From Pseudomonas paraversuta (GTDB taxonomy: Bacteria; Pseudomonadota; Gammaproteobacteria; Pseudomonadales; Pseudomonadaceae), in assembly GCF_904063065.1 (NCBI RefSeq), contig NZ_CAJFCL010000010.1:1-64000 (forward strand): DNA of 64,000 bases, in the 5' to 3' direction. Positions within the stretch are counted from its first letter, which is position 1, and the number at the start of each line of letters is the position of its first letter. The notes under the pieces are model-generated. The model searched no databases. It was given only the letters and a program-made list of their open reading frames with translations, and was not told the DNA's origin. Positions 59,530 to 64,000 of the stretch are shown here, in pieces. The translations under genes were made by a program, and so were the position numbers.

Positions 59530-60336
59530 TCAACGCAGGTCGAGCACATCCTGCATGTCATACAGCCCGGGCTCACGCCCGTCGAGCCACAGCGCAGCAC
59601 GAACGGCACCCTTGGCGAAGGTCATGCGGCTGGATGCCTTGTGGGTGATCTCAAGACGCTCGCCCTCGGTCGCAAACAGAACCGTATGATCCCCCACCAC
59701 ATCACCGCCCCGAACTGTCGCAAAACCGATGGTTTCGCGCTCGCGGGCGCCGGTGTGCCCTTCGCGACCATAGACCGCCACCTGCTGCAGGTCACGCCCC
59801 AATGCACTGGCAATGACCTCACCCATGCGCATCGCGGTTCCCGAAGGCGCGTCGACCTTGTGCCGGTGATGGGCTTCGATGATTTCGATATCAGCATCTT
59901 CACCCATCACCCGTGCCGCCATATCCAGCAGCTTGAACGACAGGTTGACGCCCACACTGAAGTTGGAGGCAAAAACAATCGCAATATCCTGGCCGGCTTC
60001 GACCAGTAACTGCTTTTGTTCGGCATTCAACCCCGTAGTACCGATCACCATGGCCTTGCCCAACTGGCGACACACGACCAGGTTGGCCAGCATCACCTCA
60101 GGCAGGGTGAAATCGATCAGCACGTCGAAATCAGCCGCGACCGCTTGCAGGTTTTCCGACAACGGCACACCGATACGCCCGATAGAGGCCAGCTCACCGG
60201 CATCCGCCCCCACCAGGGAGCTGCCCGGGCGCACGATGGCCGCCGTCAGCCCGCACACTGGTGAGCGCTGCTGCACCGCATCGACCAAGGTCTTACCCAT
60301 GCGCCCAGCAGCGCCCATCACAGCCATACGTCGCAT
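59530..60336 (-). CDS. dapB: 4-hydroxy-tetrahydrodipicolinate reductase
   Basis: DapB reduces the DapA product with NAD(P)H in lysine and diaminopimelate synthesis. The 268 residues begin MRRMAVMGAAGRMGKTLV (Rossmann GAAGRMG at 8-14) and contain the catalytic HHRHKVDAPSGTAM motif (His-His near 155-156, Lys159) and the GTTG cofactor motif. It lies 10 bases after dnaJ, so it is likely co-transcribed with the chaperone operon, a linkage seen in many pseudomonads. Confidence 0.97.
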   Translation of the reverse strand: MRRMAVMGAAGRMGKTLVDAVQQRSPVCGLTAAIVRPGSSLVGADAGELASIGRIGVPLSENLQAVAADFDVLIDFTLPEVMLANLVVCRQLGKAMVIGTTGLNAEQKQLLVEAGQDIAIVFASNFSVGVNLSFKLLDMAARVMGEDADIEIIEAHHRHKVDAPSGTAMRMGEVIASALGRDLQQVAVYGREGHTGARERETIGFATVRGGDVVGDHTVLFATEGERLEITHKASSRMTFAKGAVRAALWLDGREPGLYDMQDVLDLR

Positions 60337-60346
60337 GTCCCGCTCC

Positions 60347-61471
60347 TTACAAATCGCCGAAGAAGCGCTTCACGCCTTCGAACCAGCCGGTTGCGTTCGG
60401 CGAATGACTACTATCGCCTTCGAGTGTCGAACGGAACTCTTCCATCAGCTCACGCTGACGACGGCTCAGTTTCACCGGCGTCTCGATCACCACACGGCAC
60501 ATCAAGTCACCAGCGCCGCCGCCACGTACCGGAGCAACACCCTTGCCACGCAGACGGAACTGCTTGCCGGTTTGCGTGCCTTCCGGAATCTTCAGCTTGA
60601 CCCGGCCATCCAGGGTCGGCACTTCAATCTCGGCACCCAGCGAAGCATCGGCAAAGTTGATCGGCACTTCACAGAACAGATGCTTGCCGTCGCGCTGGAA
60701 GATCGCGTGCTCACGCACCTCGATCACCACGTACAGATCGCCGGTCGGCCCGCCCTGCACACCCGCCTCGCCTTCGCCCGAAAGACGAATCCGGTCGCCC
60801 GTATCTACGCCCGCAGGCACTTTTACGGAAAGGGTTTTGTATTCTTCTACGCGGCCTTCGCCACGGCAGCTGTCGCACGGATCAGAAATGATCTTGCCCT
60901 GACCGTGGCAACGCGGACAGGTCTGCTGCACAGCAAAAAAGCCCTGCTGCATGCGCACCTGGCCAATACCGCCACAGGTCGTACAGGTAACCGGCGAAGA
61001 ACCTTTCTTGGCACCCGAACCATCGCATGGTTTGCAGTTGACCAGCGTCGGCACACGAATATTGACCGTGGTACCGCGTACGGCTTCTTCCAGATCCAGC
61101 TCCAGCGTATAGCGCAAATCGCTACCCCGCTGAGCGCCGCCCCGGGAGCCACCGCGACCACCGCCGAAGAAATCACTGAACACATCGCCGAAAATATCGG
61201 AGAAGTTCTGCCCGCCAAAACCGGCACCGCCGCCACCCATTTGCGGATCAACACCGGCATGGCCGTATTGATCATAGGCGGCACGCTTACTGGAGTCCGA
61301 CAGAACTTCGTAAGCCTCGTTGGCTTCCTTGAACAACTCTTCGGAAGCCTTGTCATCCGGATTGCGATCCGGGTGATGCTTCATTGCGAGGCGACGATAT
61401 GCCTTCTTCAACTCCACTTCAGTGGTAGTACGTTCAACACCCAATATTTCGTAATAATCGCGCTTTGCCAT
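60347..61471 (-). CDS. dnaJ: Chaperone DnaJ
   Basis: This is the type I Hsp40 co-chaperone that stimulates DnaK ATPase. The 374 residues include the J domain (1-70, HPD at 33-35), a Gly/Phe-rich linker (about 75-115), a zinc domain with four CxxCxGxG repeats (CKPCDGSG, CTTCGGIG, CPRCHGQG, CDSCRGEG) and the C-terminal substrate-binding domains. ATG 61471 (MAKRDYYEILG) is the family start; a six-codon extension is rejected. dnaK lies 321 bases upstream. Confidence 0.97.
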   Translation of the reverse strand: MAKRDYYEILGVERTTTEVELKKAYRRLAMKHHPDRNPDDKASEELFKEANEAYEVLSDSSKRAAYDQYGHAGVDPQMGGGGAGFGGQNFSDIFGDVFSDFFGGGRGGSRGGAQRGSDLRYTLELDLEEAVRGTTVNIRVPTLVNCKPCDGSGAKKGSSPVTCTTCGGIGQVRMQQGFFAVQQTCPRCHGQGKIISDPCDSCRGEGRVEEYKTLSVKVPAGVDTGDRIRLSGEGEAGVQGGPTGDLYVVIEVREHAIFQRDGKHLFCEVPINFADASLGAEIEVPTLDGRVKLKIPEGTQTGKQFRLRGKGVAPVRGGGAGDLMCRVVIETPVKLSRRQRELMEEFRSTLEGDSSHSPNATGWFEGVKRFFGDL

Positions 61472-61792
61472 AATTCTTTGCACTCTCAAGGACGTTCGGC
61501 AAAACCCTCCCGAGCCTCACCAAACCCGCCGGACCCCAGTAAAGACCAAGCCCGACTCACGTCTTTTTCAACGATATTGGTTTCTGATTAACAGCCAATG
61601 CATCGGCCAACAGGAGCGGTTACAGCCAAGCGGAAACAAAAAAGATCCGGACCCAACCGCAAGCATTCGACCATGTCGCATGCTGTAAAAATTCCTCTAC
61701 TCCAGACACGCCAACGCGGGAGCAAGCTCCCGCGCGGCGACATCCTACCAGTCACCGCTAATGCACGGTCAACCGGCCGACCAACAAGCTAA
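61472..61792 (-). other. dnaK-dnaJ spacer with a REP-like hairpin
   Basis: A 321-base spacer without a gene. A perfect GCGGGAGC/GCTCCCGC hairpin (61716-61733) about 60 bases past dnaK is the core of the common Pseudomonas REP. It may stabilise the dnaK 3' end and explain different dnaK and dnaJ levels. I see no convincing promoter for dnaJ, so read-through from grpE-dnaK is likely. Confidence 0.55.
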
Positions 61793-63706
61793 TTACTTGT
61801 TGTCTTTTACTTCTTCGAACTCGGCGTCGACAACGTCGTCAGCCTTGGCTTCTTCAGCAGGCTTGGCCGCTGCGTCTGCCGGGTTCGCTTGCTCGGCGTA
61901 CATTTTCTGTGCGACCGGAGCAGACACCTTGGACAGCTCTTCAACCTTGGCTTCGATAGCAGCCTTGTCATCGCCTTTAACAGCGGCTTCAAGTGCAACT
62001 ACTGCAGCTTCGATTGCAACTTTCTCTTCTGCGGTCACTTTATCGCCAGCATCAGCGATCATTTTACGAGTCGAGTGAACCAGTGCGTCGCCCTGGTTAC
62101 GTGCAGCTGCCAGCTCTTCGAACTTGCGGTCTTCTTCAGCGTTGACTTCAGCGTCACGAACCATCTGAGCAATTTCTTCCTCGGACAGACCCGAGTTAGC
62201 CTTGATCACGATGGACTGAGACTTGCCAGTCGCCTTGTCTTTTGCACTTACGTGCAGGATGCCGTTGGCATCGATGTCGAAGGTTACTTCGATCTGAGGC
62301 ACGCCACGTGGAGCTGGTGGAATGTCAGCCAGGTCGAACTTGCCCAACGACTTGTTCTGAGCGGCTTGCTTGCGCTCGCCTTGCAGCACGTGAATAGTCA
62401 CTGCGCCCTGATTATCGTCAGCAGTCGAGAACACTTGCGATTTCTTGGTAGGAATCGTGGTGTTTTTCTCGATCAGGGCAGTCATTACGCCACCCATGGT
62501 TTCGATACCCAAAGTCAGCGGGCTCACGTCCAGCAACAGAACATCTTTCACATCACCGGCCAATACTGCGCCCTGGATAGCAGCACCCATTGCAACAGCT
62601 TCGTCCGGGTTCACGTCTTTACGTGCTTCCTTGCCGAAGAACTCGGTTACCAGCTTCTGTACCAGCGGCATGCGAGTCTGACCACCGACCAGGATCACGT
62701 CGTTGATCGCGCCAACGTCGATACCAGCGTCTTTCAGTGCAGTGCGGCAAGGCTCGATGGTGCGCTGAACCAGGTCTTCAACCAGCGATTCCAGCTTGGC
62801 GCGGGAAATCTTCACGTTCAAGTGCTTAGGACCGGTGGCATCTGCAGTGATGTACGGCAGATTCACGTCGGTCGACTGGCTCGAAGACAGTTCGATCTTG
62901 GCTTTTTCAGCAGCTTCTTTCAGACGCTGCATCGCCAGCGGGTCACCTTTAAGGTTCATGCCGCTTTCTTTCTTGAACTCGTCAACCAGGTAGTCGATCA
63001 GACGGATGTCAAAGTCTTCACCACCCAGGAACGTGTCACCGTTGGTCGCCAGCACTTCAAACTGGTGCTCGCCATCCACTTCGGCAATTTCAATTACCGA
63101 CACGTCGAAAGTACCGCCACCCAGGTCATAAACGATGACAGTGTGGTCGCCTTTCGCTTTGTCCATACCGTAAGCCAGAGCAGCAGCGGTTGGTTCGTTG
63201 ATGATGCGTTTTACGTCCAGACCCGCGATACGGCCGGCGTCTTTGGTCGCCTGACGCTGGCTGTCGTTGAAGTAGGCCGGAACGGTGATAACCGCTTCAG
63301 TCACTGGCTCGCCGAGGTAGTCTTCGGCGGTTTTCTTCATTTTCTTCAGAATTTCAGCCGAGATTTGTGGCGGAGCCATTTTCTGGCCGTTCACTTCAAC
63401 CCAAGCGTCGCCGTTGTCAGCCTTGGCGATCTTGTACGGAACCATCTGAATGTCTTTCTGCACAACTTCTTCGTCAAAACGACGACCGATCAGACGCTTC
63501 ACCGCGTACAGGGTGTTATGCGGATTGGTCACTGCCTGACGCTTGGCCGACTGGCCAACCAGAATTTCGCCATCGTTGGCATACGCAACGATCGACGGCG
63601 TGGTACGCGCGCCTTCAGCGTTTTCGATAACTTTTGCTTTACCGTTTTCAAGAACCGAAACACACGAGTTGGTGGTCCCGAGGTCAATACCGATAATTCT
63701 GCCCAT
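61793..63706 (-). CDS. dnaK: Chaperone DnaK (Hsp70)
   Basis: This is an ATP-driven chaperone. The 637 residues start MGRIIGIDLGTTNSCVSVLENGK. The nucleotide-binding domain (1-383) contains DLGGGTFDVS and the VILVGGQTRMP signature, then comes the interdomain linker DVLLLDVSPL, the substrate-binding beta domain and the helical lid ending in an EEAKADDVVDAEFEEV tail. ATG 63706 has GGGAGAG upstream. grpE lies 100 bases upstream; heat-shock sigma-32 control is expected but its promoter is outside the window. Confidence 0.98.
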   Translation of the reverse strand: MGRIIGIDLGTTNSCVSVLENGKAKVIENAEGARTTPSIVAYANDGEILVGQSAKRQAVTNPHNTLYAVKRLIGRRFDEEVVQKDIQMVPYKIAKADNGDAWVEVNGQKMAPPQISAEILKKMKKTAEDYLGEPVTEAVITVPAYFNDSQRQATKDAGRIAGLDVKRIINEPTAAALAYGMDKAKGDHTVIVYDLGGGTFDVSVIEIAEVDGEHQFEVLATNGDTFLGGEDFDIRLIDYLVDEFKKESGMNLKGDPLAMQRLKEAAEKAKIELSSSQSTDVNLPYITADATGPKHLNVKISRAKLESLVEDLVQRTIEPCRTALKDAGIDVGAINDVILVGGQTRMPLVQKLVTEFFGKEARKDVNPDEAVAMGAAIQGAVLAGDVKDVLLLDVSPLTLGIETMGGVMTALIEKNTTIPTKKSQVFSTADDNQGAVTIHVLQGERKQAAQNKSLGKFDLADIPPAPRGVPQIEVTFDIDANGILHVSAKDKATGKSQSIVIKANSGLSEEEIAQMVRDAEVNAEEDRKFEELAAARNQGDALVHSTRKMIADAGDKVTAEEKVAIEAAVVALEAAVKGDDKAAIEAKVEELSKVSAPVAQKMYAEQANPADAAAKPAEEAKADDVVDAEFEEVKDNK

Positions 63707-63806
63707 GTTAACTCTCCCTAAATTTGAATTTTTTTGCCGCAGCAGTAATGACCAACTGCGGCATTACTTAACGCTTGACTTCTAAATGGGGGCCTTGCGG
63801 CCGATT

Positions 63807-64000
63807 TCAAGCCTGCTCGTCAATCGATGGCGAAACCGGCGCTGGAGCCTTGCTGACTACGACCATAGCCGGGCGCAGCAAGCGACCATTGAGCTGATAA
63901 CCTTTTTGAAACACCTTGAGCACACTGTTTGGCTCCAGGTCAGCGCTTTCCTGCATTGCCATCGCCTGGTGATGCTCGGCATTGAAGGGCTCGCCGTGTG
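63807..64000 (-). CDS. grpE: GrpE nucleotide exchange factor (C-terminal part, truncated by the window edge)
   Basis: The last 63 or so codons of grpE are visible: GEPFNAEHHQAMAMQES, then SVLKVFQKGYQLNGRLLRPAMVVVSK, the conserved C-terminal beta domain that contacts DnaK, ending SPSIDEQA. The rest lies beyond position 64000. GrpE releases ADP from DnaK, so grpE-dnaK-dnaJ is intact in order. In the 100 bases before dnaK, a TGCCGCAG/CTGCGGCA hairpin (about 63733-63764) forms a leader structure without a T run in the dnaK direction. Confidence 0.95.
   Translation of the reverse strand, partial: HGEPFNAEHHQAMAMQESADLEPNSVLKVFQKGYQLNGRLLRPAMVVVSKAPAPVSPSIDEQA

Noticed and set aside
61889..63721. 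610-codon open frame antisense to dnaK
   Set aside because: Known type of artefact opposite hsp70 genes; no recognisable domain and no translation signal.

Overview
This is chromosomal core sequence from a Pseudomonas, most likely the P. fluorescens/P. putida side of the genus. The evidence is the gene content and order (msrPQ, pssA, ilvIHC, mrcB, PrrF with heme uptake, dksA, cbrAB-crcZ-pcnB, pnp-rpsO-truB-rbfA-infB-nusA-rimP, ftsH, carAB-greA, dnaKJ-dapB), which follows the order I know for the PA4691-PA4762 stretch of P. aeruginosa. REP palindromes of the fluorescens/putida type add support. I see no prophage, insertion sequence, integrase or CRISPR array.

Layout. 1-252: tandem minus-strand promoters and leader of a ribosomal RNA operon that continues off the left end. 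253-6232 (minus): methionine sulfoxide repair (msrPQ), phosphatidylserine synthase, and the branched-chain amino acid operon ilvI-ilvH-ilvC. 6665-10084 (minus): yqcC-like gene, a TPR lipoprotein, and mrcB (PBP1b). 10202-12710 (plus): a phosphotransferase/P-loop kinase fusion, a pentapeptide-repeat protein, and a TfoX C-terminal-domain protein. 12755-15735 is an iron-response island: a Fur-box promoter and the small RNA PrrF, facing a convergent Fur-box-controlled hmuTUV heme transporter. 15796-19830: Rieske protein, sfsA, aminotransferase, dksA, gluQ.

19909-25025 is the carbon-catabolite control locus: cbrX, the transporter-linked sensor kinase CbrA, the sigma-54 activator CbrB, and the decoy RNA CrcZ with a visible -24/-12 promoter, an upstream TGTTAC/GTAACA inverted repeat and six A-rich Hfq/Crc motifs. 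25215-30882: pcnB, folK, panB, panC, pgi (panD is not in the cluster). 30971-37338: MpaB-like protein, thiolase, rRNA methyltransferase, and a 974-residue AsmA-like DUF748 protein. 37595-50846 (minus): BON protein, then the translation/RNA operons (pnp, rpsO, truB, rbfA, infB, nusA, rimP), tRNA-fMet, tRNA-Leu, secG, tpiA, glmM, folP. 50855-64000: ftsH, rlmE, yhbY (plus strand), greA, carB, carA, dapB, dnaJ, dnaK, and the 3' part of grpE.

The most interesting non-coding signals are these. First, the carA leader holds an intrinsic terminator lying inside a 30-codon ORF whose stop overlaps the carA TTG start, which suggests a pyrBI-like attenuator. Second, the CbrB site/terminator/sigma-54 promoter arrangement before crcZ. 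Third, the PrrF-hmuTUV Fur island. Fourth, a long structured ilvI leader. I found no convincing wholly new protein system; almost every gene belongs to a recognised family.
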